Shown: positions 1 to 9,616 of the stretch, in pieces
How the letters are laid out: the number at the start of each line of letters is the position of its first letter
How positions within the stretch are numbered: the first letter of the stretch is position 1
Origin: an uncultured Clostridia bacterium
GTDB lineage: Bacteria > Bacillota_A > Clostridia > TANB77 > CAG-508
Direction of reading: 5' to 3'
Length of the DNA: 14,257 nt
NCBI GenBank assembly: GCA_947628335.1
Contig: CANQZT010000015.1
Span: 1 to 14,257 of the forward strand
Notes under the pieces: model-generated
What the model saw: only the letters and a program-made list of their open reading frames with translations
The model's database searches: none
Told to the model about the DNA's origin: nothing
Translations under genes and position numbers: made by a program

Positions 1-93
1 GTTTACTTAATGATAATTTACTATTGGAAGTTATTGGTAATATTACAAAATCGTAATAAATGATGAAATTACCATGATTTTTTTGCATTTTTG

Positions 94-348
94 TTATGCA
101 CATCTGAATTTACTTTTCGTTTCTAACATTTTCATAAAAATTTTTTAACTTTCTTACGCATACTTGCCTTACAGAAAATTTATCCACATTTTTATTTTTT
201 TTTCCACATTTGTATTGACTATTTTCTATCTTTTTTGATATGATAAGCATACAAAAAATAAAAATATATAAATTTTTACAAAAGAAAACTTTTATCCAAT
301 AATCTAACCAAAACTTATCAACATTTTTGTGGATAAGTATGTGGAAAA
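94..348. promoter_or_regulatory. Upstream half of oriC: DnaA-box cluster before dnaA
   Basis: Seen: matches to the DnaA box TTATNCACA at 94-102 (TTATGCACA, +) and 180-188 (TTATCCACA, +), and on the minus strand at 328-336 (TGTGGATAA). One-mismatch copies lie at 200-208 (TTTTCCACA, +), 315-323 (TTATCAACA, +) and 340-348 (TGTGGAAAA, -). The three boxes at 315-348 form a convergent group just upstream of the dnaA start. Known: Bacillota origins are commonly bipartite, with box clusters on both sides of dnaA, and the upstream cluster also autoregulates dnaA. Bases 1-93 contain no gene I can support. A divergent rpmH gene often sits to the left of dnaA in this phylum, but it would be outside the window. 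Confidence 0.85.
215..244 (+). promoter_or_regulatory. Probable dnaA promoter
   Basis: TTGACT (215-220, 5/6 to the -35 consensus) and TATGAT (239-244, 5/6 to the -10 consensus) are separated by 18 bases. The promoter lies between DnaA boxes at 200-208 and 315-348, so DnaA bound there could repress its own transcription. The implied 5' leader is about 165 bases. This is a sequence match only. Confidence 0.6.
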
Positions 349-415
349 GTTTGCTTTTTATTTTTTGTAATACTTGATATAAAAAAGAAATCTATGTGGA
401 AGGAATGAATTAACA

Positions 416-1750
416 ATGCAAAATGAATTAGATGAACTTTTGAATGAAGCAAAAGAATTATTAAAAGATGAAATTACACGAATATCTTATGATACATGGA
501 TAAAAAGTTTAAATATGGTAGGAAGAGAAGGAAATACATATATTTTAGGAACCTCCTCAGTAATTCAAAGAGATTCAATAATTAATAGATACTATGACTT
601 AATTTTAAATACATTCAGATATATCACTAATTCAGAATGCGACATTAATATCATATTAAATGAAACAACTATACAAAATGAACCAGTTGCAAACGATTCA
701 GTAGACTCAATTTCTGGATATTCAAATTCATCATTAAATCCAAATTATACATTTGAAAACTTTGTAGTTGGAAATAGCAATCGTTTTGCACATGCTGCAG
801 CTCTTGCTGTTGCTGAAGCACCTGCCACTTCTTATAACCCATTATTTTTATATGGTGGCTCTGGACTTGGAAAAACCCATTTAATGTACGCAATAGGAAA
901 TTCCATTCTGAAAAAAAATCATAATTTAAAAGTATTATATGTAACTTCAGAAACATTCACAAACCAATTAATTAATGCAATTCGAGACAATAAAAACGAA
1001 GAATTCAGAAATACTTATCGTAATGCAGATGTTTTATTAATAGATGATATACAATTCATTGCTGGAAAAGAAAGAATCCAAGAAGAATTCTTTCATACTT
1101 TTAATACATTACATGAAAGTGGTAAACAAATTATACTATCAAGCGATCGACCACCAAAAGAAATAAAACTTCTCGAAGACAGATTAAAAACTAGATTTGG
1201 TTGGGGGTTAATAGCAGACATTTCAAATCCTGATTATGAAACCCGTTTAGCCATATTAAGAAAAAAGGCCCAATACGATAATATTGTAATAGACGACATG
1301 ATACTTTCAAATATAGCAACAAAAATCGACTCAAATATTCGAGAATTAGAAGGTGTCTTAAAAAAAATGATTGCAACAACATCATTAACACATAGTCCAT
1401 TAACAATGGAAATGGCTGAAAAGGCCATAAATGATGTAGTATCACAAAAAGAAAAAATTGTATCAGCAGAATATATTCAGGAAGTAGTAGCAAAATACTT
1501 TAACTTAAATCCAAAAGATTTAAAAAGTTCAAAGCGTTCAAATGACTTAGCATATCCAAGACAAATAGCAATGTATTTATGCCGTGATATAGCACAGATG
1601 CAATTAACAAAAATAGGGGATAGCTTTGGAAAAAGAGATCACACTACAGTTATGCATGCTTGTAGAAAAATAGAAAAAGAATTAAAAGAAAATGGTAATA
1701 CAAAATTAATTGTGGATAGTGTGAAAAACATTATATTAAATTCAAATTAA
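416..1750 (+). CDS. dnaA: Chromosomal replication initiator protein DnaA
   Basis: DnaA binds DnaA boxes at oriC, oligomerises with ATP and opens the duplex for helicase loading. The 444-aa length is normal for Bacillota. Domain I (about 1-85) has the usual TWIKSL region, followed by a short variable linker. Domain III carries Walker A GGSGLGKTH (147-155), Walker B LLIDD (207-211) and the EDRLKTRF segment with the candidate arginine finger near R260. Domain IV ends with the DNA-reading DHTTVMHA motif (D408-H409-T410-T411). The ATG start at 416 follows AAGGA at 400-404, a rather long 11-base gap, but the N-terminus aligns with the family. It is flanked on both sides by DnaA-box clusters, as expected at an origin. 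Identification is secure. Confidence 0.98.
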   Translation: MQNELDELLNEAKELLKDEITRISYDTWIKSLNMVGREGNTYILGTSSVIQRDSIINRYYDLILNTFRYITNSECDINIILNETTIQNEPVANDSVDSISGYSNSSLNPNYTFENFVVGNSNRFAHAAALAVAEAPATSYNPLFLYGGSGLGKTHLMYAIGNSILKKNHNLKVLYVTSETFTNQLINAIRDNKNEEFRNTYRNADVLLIDDIQFIAGKERIQEEFFHTFNTLHESGKQIILSSDRPPKEIKLLEDRLKTRFGWGLIADISNPDYETRLAILRKKAQYDNIVIDDMILSNIATKIDSNIRELEGVLKKMIATTSLTHSPLTMEMAEKAINDVVSQKEKIVSAEYIQEVVAKYFNLNPKDLKSSKRSNDLAYPRQIAMYLCRDIAQMQLTKIGDSFGKRDHTTVMHACRKIEKELKENGNTKLIVDSVKNIILNSN

Positions 1751-1801
1751 TTAATTTAAAAACACATATAAAGAATATTAAAAAAAATTGTTTGCAAAAA
1801 C

Positions 1802-1840
1802 TTCCGTTTGAAAATTTAATATCAAATTCTTCTTACGGAA
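1802..1840. repeat. Interrupted inverted repeat downstream of dnaA
   Basis: The outer arms are TTCCGT (1802-1807) and ACGGAA (1835-1840); inside them TTTGA pairs with TCAAA around an AT-rich loop, with about nine unpaired bases on the right side. There is no T-run after it, so I do not call it an intrinsic terminator. It lies in the dnaA-dnaN gap and could be part of the origin architecture or a weak transcript end. Its right arm contains CTTACGGA, which recurs at 1976-1983. Confidence 0.4.
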
Positions 1841-1852
1841 CCGTTACATTAG

Positions 1853-2060
1853 TTATTCACATACCAAAGTTAAAAAAATGTAAATAACCTGTTAATAACT
1901 AAAATTTGCACATAACAAAAATAAAACTTGTGGATATATTTCATACTTTTTAACAAAACTTTACACAAACAAATCCTTACGGATTCTTAAAGTTGAGATA
2001 GTTTTCCACCAAATTCACACCACCTACTACTATGACTACTAAAAATATTAATTATATATA
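1853..2060 (+). other. Downstream half of oriC with DnaA boxes, DnaA-trios and A/T unwinding region
   Basis: Seen: an exact box TTATTCACA at 1853-1861, a one-mismatch minus-strand box TGTGGATAT at 1929-1937, and two abutting degenerate boxes, TTTTCCACC (2002-2010) and AAATTCACA (2011-2019). A short CACC stretch follows, then five CTA triplets in register, interrupted once by TGA, at 2024-2041, and then A/T-only sequence to 2062 that runs into the dnaN ribosome-binding site. Known: in Bacillus subtilis the basal unwinding system has this order (paired boxes, GC-rich spacer, DnaA-trios read as 3'-GAT on the complementary strand, then the melted region). Inference: this is the strand-opening site and the functional origin. 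Confidence 0.8.
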
Positions 2061-2074
2061 AAGGAGTGTTCAAA

Positions 2075-3190
2075 ATGAAATTTATTTGTGACAAGGATAA
2101 AATCCTTAAAGCTCTTAATTCCGTAATAAAAGCGGTAGCATCAAAAACAACAATGCCTATACTAGAAGGAATATTTATTCAAACAAATGATAATGAAATA
2201 AAATTTACAACCTATGATTTAGAAATAGGAATAGAATATCTTATGGAAGCAGAAGTAGAAGAACAGGGAAGTACAGTAGTAAATGCTATAATGTTTAGTG
2301 AAATTATAAGAAAATTACCAAATACCGATATTCATATAACATTAAATGAAAACAATTTGTTAGTTATAGAATGTGAAGGTTCATTATACAAACTTGCAAC
2401 TATGAATCCTGAAGAATTTCCTGAATTACCAAAAATAAATATAGAAAATTCTATACAAATAGAACAAAATACATTAAAAAGTATGATAAGGAAAACTATA
2501 TTTGCAGTAAGTATAGAAGAAAATAGACCAATATTTACAGGATGTTTATTTCAAACAATAGAAAATAAACTAAATGTAGTTGCAGTTGATGGATTTAGAC
2601 TTGCATGGGTTAGTACAAATTTAATAAATAATAAAAATGATTTTAGTGCAGTTATACCAGGAAAGACATTAAATGAAGTAAACAAAATTATTTTAGACTC
2701 ATTTGATCCAATATCAATAGGAGTATCTAAAAATCAGGCATTGTTTGAAATGGACAACTGTAAAATAGTAACAAGATTATTAGACGGAGAATTTTTAAAC
2801 TATAAAAATGTAATACCAGAAAAATGGGAAACAAGGATACGAATAAATAAAAACAATTTACAAGATTGCTTTGAAAGAATAAGTTTAATATCAGCATCAT
2901 CAACAGAAAAAGAAAAAAAATATCCTGTAAAAGTATTAATAGATATTGGAAAAATTACAATATCGTGTACAAATCAGACAGGAGATGCAAAAGAAGAACT
3001 ATATGTTTCAACTGAAGGAAAAAATTTAGAAGCAGGGTTTAATCCAAAATATTTCCTTGATGCATTAAAAGTAATTGATGATGAAGAAGTTTTTGTAGAA
3101 TTTGGCTCAAACATTTCACCATGTGTAATAAGACCAGTCGAAGAGGGTGACTATAATTATATGATTTTACCAATAAGATTAAAAGAATAA
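2075..3190 (+). CDS. dnaN: DNA polymerase III beta subunit (sliding clamp)
   Basis: The clamp encircles DNA and tethers the replicative polymerase; it also recruits repair and control proteins. The sequence gives a 371-aa protein with three clamp domains. It contains the family segments MKFICDKDKI at the start, VDGFRLAW in the middle, and the C-terminal MILPIRLKE (usually MPMR/MPIRL), which belongs to the partner-binding pocket. I chose the ATG at 2075 because AAGGAG (2061-2066) sits 8 bases upstream; a GTG at 2066 is in frame but overlaps that ribosome-binding site. recF follows 12 bases after the stop, so dnaN, recF and remB are probably co-transcribed. Its leader overlaps the origin unwinding region, so transcription of dnaN and origin opening may influence each other. 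Confidence 0.98.
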   Translation: MKFICDKDKILKALNSVIKAVASKTTMPILEGIFIQTNDNEIKFTTYDLEIGIEYLMEAEVEEQGSTVVNAIMFSEIIRKLPNTDIHITLNENNLLVIECEGSLYKLATMNPEEFPELPKINIENSIQIEQNTLKSMIRKTIFAVSIEENRPIFTGCLFQTIENKLNVVAVDGFRLAWVSTNLINNKNDFSAVIPGKTLNEVNKIILDSFDPISIGVSKNQALFEMDNCKIVTRLLDGEFLNYKNVIPEKWETRIRINKNNLQDCFERISLISASSTEKEKKYPVKVLIDIGKITISCTNQTGDAKEELYVSTEGKNLEAGFNPKYFLDALKVIDDEEVFVEFGSNISPCVIRPVEEGDYNYMILPIRLKE

Positions 3191-3202
3191 TTGGAGAAAA
3201 TA

Positions 3203-4273
3203 ATGTATATAAAAAATATAAAACTGAACAATTTTCGTAATTATACAAATCAAGAAATAGAACTGCAAGAAGGAATGAACTTATTTTTTGGGAACAATGC
3301 GCAAGGAAAGACAAACATATTAGAAGCAATATTTTTATGTGCAGTGGGAAAATCATTTAGAGCCAAAAAAGAAAATGAATTAATAAAACATGAAGAAAAA
3401 AAAGCAGTAATAGAATTAGAATATAAAAAATCAGATAGAGATGGAAAAATAGGAGTCGAATTATCAGATAAAAAGAATATTTTTATTAACGGAATAAAAC
3501 AAAAAAAACTCAGTGATGTGCTTGGAAAAATAAATGTGGTAATGTTTAGTCCAGACGATATAGAAATACTAAAAAGTGGCCCATCAAAAAGAAGAAGATT
3601 TTTAAATATATTAATAAGTCAATTAAGACCCAAATATGTATACAGTTTAAACTTGTATCAAAAAGCAATAGAACAGCGAAATAATTACTTAAGGCAAATA
3701 AAATTAGAAAATAAACCAAAAGCATTATTAGAAATATGGGATGCAAAAATTGCAGAGTATGCAGAAAGTGTTTATTTCTATAGAAATGAGTTTGTTGAAA
3801 AAATAAAAAATAAAATAAATAAAATACACGAAAATATAACAGATAATCAAGAAGAAATAAAAATAAAATATATCACAGATTGTCAAGATAAAGAAAAATA
3901 CATTGAAGAATTACGAAAAAATTGGGATGCAGATATAGCAAAAGGGTACACAACAAAAGGCATACACAGAGATGATTTTTTCGTATACATTAATGGAAAA
4001 CAGGTAAACGTATATGGATCTCAGGGGCAAAATAGAACAGTAATTCTTTCACTAAAACTGTGTGAATTAGAAATAATATATGATGAAATAGGGGAGTATC
4101 CAATATTATTATTAGATGATTTCATGTCAGAATTAGATAACAAAAGAAGAGAAAATTTCTTAAAAAACATAAGTAATACACAAATTATAATAACATGTAC
4201 TGATGAATTCACAATTGATAACAAAATGTGCAAAACATTCCGAGTAAAACAAGGAAATGTGAATAAAAGATAG
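3203..4273 (+). CDS. recF: DNA replication and repair protein RecF
   Basis: RecF is an SMC-like ATPase that helps load RecA at single-strand gaps with RecO and RecR. The 356-aa product has Walker A GNNAQGKT (30-37), the ABC-type signature SQGQNRT (273-279) and Walker B LLLDD (D305, D306) followed by FMSELD, as in the family. The N-terminal IKLNNFRNY segment is also characteristic. I prefer the ATG at 3203, preceded by GGAG at 3193-3196; an in-frame TTG at 3191 would add four residues but overlaps that site. It lies 12 bases after dnaN and 8 bases before remB, the common Bacillota arrangement. Nothing appears truncated. Confidence 0.97.
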   Translation: MYIKNIKLNNFRNYTNQEIELQEGMNLFFGNNAQGKTNILEAIFLCAVGKSFRAKKENELIKHEEKKAVIELEYKKSDRDGKIGVELSDKKNIFINGIKQKKLSDVLGKINVVMFSPDDIEILKSGPSKRRRFLNILISQLRPKYVYSLNLYQKAIEQRNNYLRQIKLENKPKALLEIWDAKIAEYAESVYFYRNEFVEKIKNKINKIHENITDNQEEIKIKYITDCQDKEKYIEELRKNWDADIAKGYTTKGIHRDDFFVYINGKQVNVYGSQGQNRTVILSLKLCELEIIYDEIGEYPILLLDDFMSELDNKRRENFLKNISNTQIIITCTDEFTIDNKMCKTFRVKQGNVNKR

Positions 4274-4281
4274 GAGAAAAA

Positions 4282-4530
4282 ATGTATTTACATATAGGAA
4301 AAGATATTTTAATAAAAAAAGATGAAATATTATTTATTTTTGATTATGAAAATTTAAAAAATAACAAGCAATTCAATAAATTTATGGAAGGAATTGATAA
4401 AAAAAATATTATAGATATAAGTGATAATAAAGAAAAATCTATAGTTATTACAGGAAAAAAAAGAGTTATGAAAGCATATATTTCAAATATATCTTCTACA
4501 ACACTTAGTAAAAGGAATACAAAATTTTAA
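4282..4530 (+). CDS. remB: RemB-like protein (DUF370 family)
   Basis: This 82-aa protein matches the small DUF370/RemA-RemB family. It begins MYLHIGKDILIKKDEIL and has the IFDYEN and later KSIVITGKKRVMKAYISNIS segments typical of members encoded between recF and gyrB. Known: Bacillus subtilis RemA is a DNA-binding activator of matrix genes, and RemB, encoded beside gyrB, is also required for matrix production; the role in clostridia is less clear. GGAG lies just upstream of the ATG, and the recF stop is 8 bases before it. It likely ends the dnaN operon, because gyrB has a separate promoter about 10 bases downstream. The identity follows from both sequence and position. Confidence 0.93.
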   Translation: MYLHIGKDILIKKDEILFIFDYENLKNNKQFNKFMEGIDKKNIIDISDNKEKSIVITGKKRVMKAYISNISSTTLSKRNTKF

Positions 4531-4540
4531 AATTTGTTAC

Positions 4541-4568
4541 TTGCATTTTTTTTAATTAAAGATATAAT
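4541..4568 (+). promoter_or_regulatory. Probable gyrB promoter
   Basis: TTGCAT (4541-4546) and a perfect TATAAT (4563-4568) are 16 bases apart, with a T-run after the -35 element and TTAAAG just before the -10. The gyrA promoter shares this TTGCA, T-run, TTAAAG, TATAAT pattern. The predicted leader is about 25 bases and includes AGGAGG at 4587-4592. Confidence 0.7.
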
Positions 4569-4572
4569 ATAA

Positions 4573-6516
<1,944 letters not shown>

Positions 6517-6566
6517 TAATTTTATAAGTGATTAATCATTAAAAAGCAATTACATAGTACGACAAA

Positions 6567-6603
6567 TTAATAGAGTGATACTAAAAAAGTATCACTCTAT
6601 TAA
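6567..6603. terminator. Perfect 16-bp hairpin after gyrB (possible terminator)
   Basis: The arms TTAATAGAGTGATACT (6567-6582) and AGTATCACTCTATTAA (6588-6603) are perfectly complementary with an AAAAA loop, starting about 50 bases after the gyrB stop. A true T-run does not follow, so efficiency as a rho-independent terminator is uncertain; it may instead protect the mRNA 3' end. It is the strongest hairpin I noticed in the window. Confidence 0.6.
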
Positions 6604-7084
6604 GCTATAAAGCTAATATTAATCTTCAGCTAAAACTTGTATGCATAGTTATTCACCTAATATATATTACTATATAAATAAGCAATCCACCACACATAAA
6701 AATCATTTGCTCGACTATAAATACACCCTAAGTAGCCATATTCATCCAAAGATGGACTAATAACAACCACTTAAAATTTACAAAAATATAAATATAATCT
6801 TAACTCGAATATATTATTTACAATAAAACCATATATAAAAACAAATAAAATATTTGTAAATATAGCCTGCATACAAACAATATACTCTTATCGCCGACAT
6901 ATAATAACCTAAAATAAGCTATTATACATCTTTGTTCAAATAATACAAAGCTAAAATACAACCTTATATTACTCTTTGTTCGACTAATATTAACCTTATA
7001 ATCTTATTATAAACAAAGTAAAAAAATATATACAAAAAAATAAAAAAATTTTAAGAAGTATAGAAAATGATAAATAGATATTAA
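6604..7084. other. Gene-free intergenic region with short diverged repeats
   Basis: No credible coding frame, tRNA, rRNA or riboswitch was seen here. The + strand is rich in C and poor in G (for example roughly 12 C to 3 G in 6661-6720), opposite to the adjoining genes. Short repeats occur: TTTGCTCGACTA (6706-6717) and TTTGTTCGACTA (6975-6986); CTTTGTTC at 6930-6937 and 6974-6981; AACCTTATA at 6960-6968 and 6992-7000; ATTTACAA (6816-6823) facing TTGTAAAT (6854-6861). It may be a decayed gene, an unrecognised RNA, or simply a long upstream region of the next operon. Confidence 0.5.
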
Positions 7085-7101
7085 TGTCGAAATTTGTCGA
7101 G
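7085..7101 (+). promoter_or_regulatory. Two tandem Spo0A-box-like sites
   Basis: TGTCGAA at 7085-7091 is an exact match to the Spo0A (0A) box, and TTTGTCGAG at 7093-7101 matches 8 of 9 positions of the extended TTTGTCGAA form. The two TGTCGA cores are in the same orientation, exactly 10 bases apart, which is one helical turn and the head-to-tail spacing known for tandem 0A boxes. They lie 10-26 bases upstream of the -35 element of the next operon, a position compatible with activation. Binding is inferred from sequence only. Confidence 0.55.
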
Positions 7102-7110
7102 CGATTTTTG

Positions 7111-7139
7111 TTGACAAATAAAAAAAAACGTTTTATTAT
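7111..7139 (+). promoter_or_regulatory. Strong sigma-A-type promoter of the TraC-VirB4-CpaE operon
   Basis: A perfect TTGACA (7111-7116) and TATTAT (7134-7139, 5/6) are separated by the optimal 17 bases. The start of transcription would be near 7146, giving a short leader of about 23 bases before the ATG. No other convincing promoter is seen before the gyrA promoter, so this one probably serves all four genes. Confidence 0.72.
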
Positions 7140-7168
7140 ATAAACAGTTTAATAAAAAAGGAGAAACC

Positions 7169-7723
7169 ATGAAGAAGCAAGAAATAAATTCAGTACAAGA
7201 ATGGTTGCCTATTCAAAAAATTCTAGAAAAAGGGATTGTCAAGTTAAAAGATAATTCATATATAAAAATCATAAAAATAATTCCAATCAATTACAATTTA
7301 AAATCAGATTTAGAAAAAGAGGCAATTTTAAATTCTTATAAAATTTTTTTAAAAACATGTAATTTTGATATTCAAATAATAATTCAAAGTAATAAAGAAG
7401 ATTTATCAACACACATTTCATACATAAAAAAACAAAGCGAAAAAGAAAAAAACAAAAAAATTTTAGAACTATCCCAAATATACATAGAATTCATTCAAAA
7501 AATAAATCAAGAAAAAAAATCGTCATCCAAAAATTTTTATATAATCATAAAAAATTCCAAACAAAAAGAAAATATACAAGAAGATATAATTATACAAGAT
7601 TTAAATGAAAAATATTTTAAAATAAAAGAATGTTTATCACGATGTGGAAATATAGCACAAGAATACGATACTAAACAAGAAATAAAGAAGATACTATTAA
7701 CATTTTTTAGTAAAAAAAATTAA
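7169..7723 (+). CDS. TraC-like small protein, probable partner of VirB4
   Basis: This 184-aa protein has no signal peptide and no membrane segment. It resembles the short TraC-like proteins often encoded directly before VirB4-type ATPases in Gram-positive and Patescibacteria type IV secretion loci. The recognisable pattern is an N-terminal WLPIQKILEKGIVKLKD segment, then IIKIIPINYNLKS, then IFLKTCNFDIQIIIQS, a charged helix, and SSKNFYIIIK. Recognition is from remembered family pattern and context, not from a search. Its likely role is structural, perhaps completing the N-terminal region of the ATPase encoded next. AAGGAG (7158-7163) lies 5 bases before the ATG. It ends 3 bases before the VirB4 start, implying coupled translation. 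It is very rich in Lys, Ile and Asn, as are its three downstream neighbours. Confidence 0.65.
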   Translation: MKKQEINSVQEWLPIQKILEKGIVKLKDNSYIKIIKIIPINYNLKSDLEKEAILNSYKIFLKTCNFDIQIIIQSNKEDLSTHISYIKKQSEKEKNKKILELSQIYIEFIQKINQEKKSSSKNFYIIIKNSKQKENIQEDIIIQDLNEKYFKIKECLSRCGNIAQEYDTKQEIKKILLTFFSKKN

Positions 7724-7726
7724 GGA

Positions 7727-9556
7727 GTGATAAAGATATTAAAATTTAGTGAAAAAAAGATAGAAACCAAAGAAAAATTAGAATTTTTAGATGGAGTATT
7801 TTCAGAAGAAGATGAAATTTCACCATCATATATAAATTTAGAAAATCCAAAAATAATAGAAATTGATGGAATATATTATTCTTCAATTATTGTAGTTAAT
7901 TATTATAGAGAACAAAGTGAGCTACTATTAAAACATTTAATAGATACCAATATTAATATGAATATATCAATGTTTTACGAAAAAAAAGATTCATATAAAA
8001 TTATAAGAGAATTAACATATCATATTGGAAATGTCGGTGTTGATTTACAAAACAAAAATCAAAATAGTCAAGATATAGATATTGCAGCATTTACATATAA
8101 TGATGCAAAATACATACGAAAACAAATGCAAGTTAACAATGAAGAACTATATTTTTTGTATATCTATATAAATGCATATTCGCAAGACAAAAAAGAATTA
8201 GAATACATATTAAACAAAATAGAAGGATTAGTTCAAAGTAAAGGAATGCAAACAAGAAGAGCATATTTTAGGCAAGAACAGTGTTTTCTATCAACTATTC
8301 CAATAATGCAAAATCATGAAGATATTAAAGCAATTAGTAAAAGAAATATATTAACTCAAGGATTAGTATCAACGTATCCATTTATATCATCATCCATTTT
8401 TGATGAAAATGGAATATATGTAGGGACTAATATATACAATAATAGCCTAGTTTTTATTGATAGATACAACACAAACAAATATAAAAACGCCAATATAAGT
8501 ATTTTTGGAACAAGTGGAGCAGGAAAATCATTTTACACAAAATTGTTAATATTGAGGAATAGATTATTAGGAATAGAGCAATATGTTATAGATCCAGAAA
8601 GAGAATATATAAATGTATGTCAAAAATTAGGTGGAACACTAATAAAAATAGGTCCAACATCCAATACATATATAAATATATTCGATATTAGACAAGAAAG
8701 TGTAGAAGAAAATGAAAAAGGATATTTAGCAACAAAAATTGGAAAGTTGATAGGATTTTTCAATTTAATTTTTGGAGAATTAGATGAAGAAGAAAAAGCA
8801 ATTTTAGAAGATAAACTAATTGAATGTTATGCACAAAAGGGGATAACATTTGACGACGAAAGTTTATACAAAAAAGAAGAAGAAAAAATAACAATAACAA
8901 AAATATTCAAAGAAAGTAAAGATATGCCGATACTAGAAGATTTATACAACATATTAGATAAAGATCCAAAAACTAAAGTTATGAAAACAAAATTAATACC
9001 ATTCATAAAAGGATCACTAAAATATTTTAATCAACAAACCAATGTAAAACTGACAAATCAGTTAATAATTGCAGATATATATGATTTAGGAGAAGAAAAC
9101 ATACAATTTGGAATGTGGATTTTTACTGAATTATTTTGGGATAAAGTAAAAGCAAATAGAAAAATAAAAAAAGCAATTTATCTTGATGAAATATGGAGAT
9201 TAATAGGAGTTACATCAAACAAAAATGTTGCAAGTTTCATATACAAAATATTCAAAACAATTAGGAAATATGGAGGAAGTGCAGTTGCAATTACCCAAGA
9301 TATATCAGATTTATTCAGTTTAGAAAATGGTATATATGGAAAAAGTATTTTAAACAATTCAAGCATAAAAACATTTTTTTCATTAGAAGAAGAAAATATC
9401 AAAATACTATCACAATACTCAAATTTATCAGAAAAAGAAAAAGTAGAAATAAAATCTTTAAAAAGAGGAGAATGCTTAATGTTTGCTGGAGAAAATCATA
9501 TTCTAACAAAAATAGAAGCAAATGAAGTTGAAAAAGAAATTATAAATGGAAAATGA
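7727..9556 (+). CDS. VirB4-family type IV secretion ATPase
   Basis: VirB4 proteins are cytoplasmic, membrane-associated hexameric ATPases that power substrate transfer or assembly in type IV secretion. This 609-aa protein has the family N-terminal region (EISPSYINL and the YYSSIIVVNYYRE strand), the pre-ATPase segment STYPFISSSIFDENGIYVGTN, Walker A GTSGAGKS (261-268), the VIDPEREY segment, Walker B with YLDEIWRL (D487, E488), a later ITQDISDLFS segment and the C-terminal RGECLMFAGENH. It therefore looks complete. Oddly, the only usable in-frame start is GTG at 7727, which overlaps its own ribosome-binding site (TAAGGAGTG); coupling to the upstream stop or an ATA start at 7736 are alternatives. 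No relaxase, VirD4, VirB6 or VirB8 homologue is nearby, so it is an orphan within this window. Confidence 0.9.
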   Translation: MIKILKFSEKKIETKEKLEFLDGVFSEEDEISPSYINLENPKIIEIDGIYYSSIIVVNYYREQSELLLKHLIDTNINMNISMFYEKKDSYKIIRELTYHIGNVGVDLQNKNQNSQDIDIAAFTYNDAKYIRKQMQVNNEELYFLYIYINAYSQDKKELEYILNKIEGLVQSKGMQTRRAYFRQEQCFLSTIPIMQNHEDIKAISKRNILTQGLVSTYPFISSSIFDENGIYVGTNIYNNSLVFIDRYNTNKYKNANISIFGTSGAGKSFYTKLLILRNRLLGIEQYVIDPEREYINVCQKLGGTLIKIGPTSNTYINIFDIRQESVEENEKGYLATKIGKLIGFFNLIFGELDEEEKAILEDKLIECYAQKGITFDDESLYKKEEEKITITKIFKESKDMPILEDLYNILDKDPKTKVMKTKLIPFIKGSLKYFNQQTNVKLTNQLIIADIYDLGEENIQFGMWIFTELFWDKVKANRKIKKAIYLDEIWRLIGVTSNKNVASFIYKIFKTIRKYGGSAVAITQDISDLFSLENGIYGKSILNNSSIKTFFSLEEENIKILSQYSNLSEKEKVEIKSLKRGECLMFAGENHILTKIEANEVEKEIINGK

Positions 9557-9616
9557 TTATTATAAATAAAGTTATTAGAAGTATAAAAAGACAGGAGGAA
9601 TAGAATATAATAAAAA

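Noticed and set aside
4519..4538. A/T-only palindrome overlapping the remB stop codon as a terminator
   Set aside because: It contains almost no G or C pairs and is not followed by a clean T-run at the right distance; the downstream T-rich stretch belongs to the gyrB promoter.
6649..6657. TTATTCACC as a DnaA box downstream of gyrB
   Set aside because: A single one-mismatch site in AT-rich DNA with no neighbouring boxes is expected by chance.
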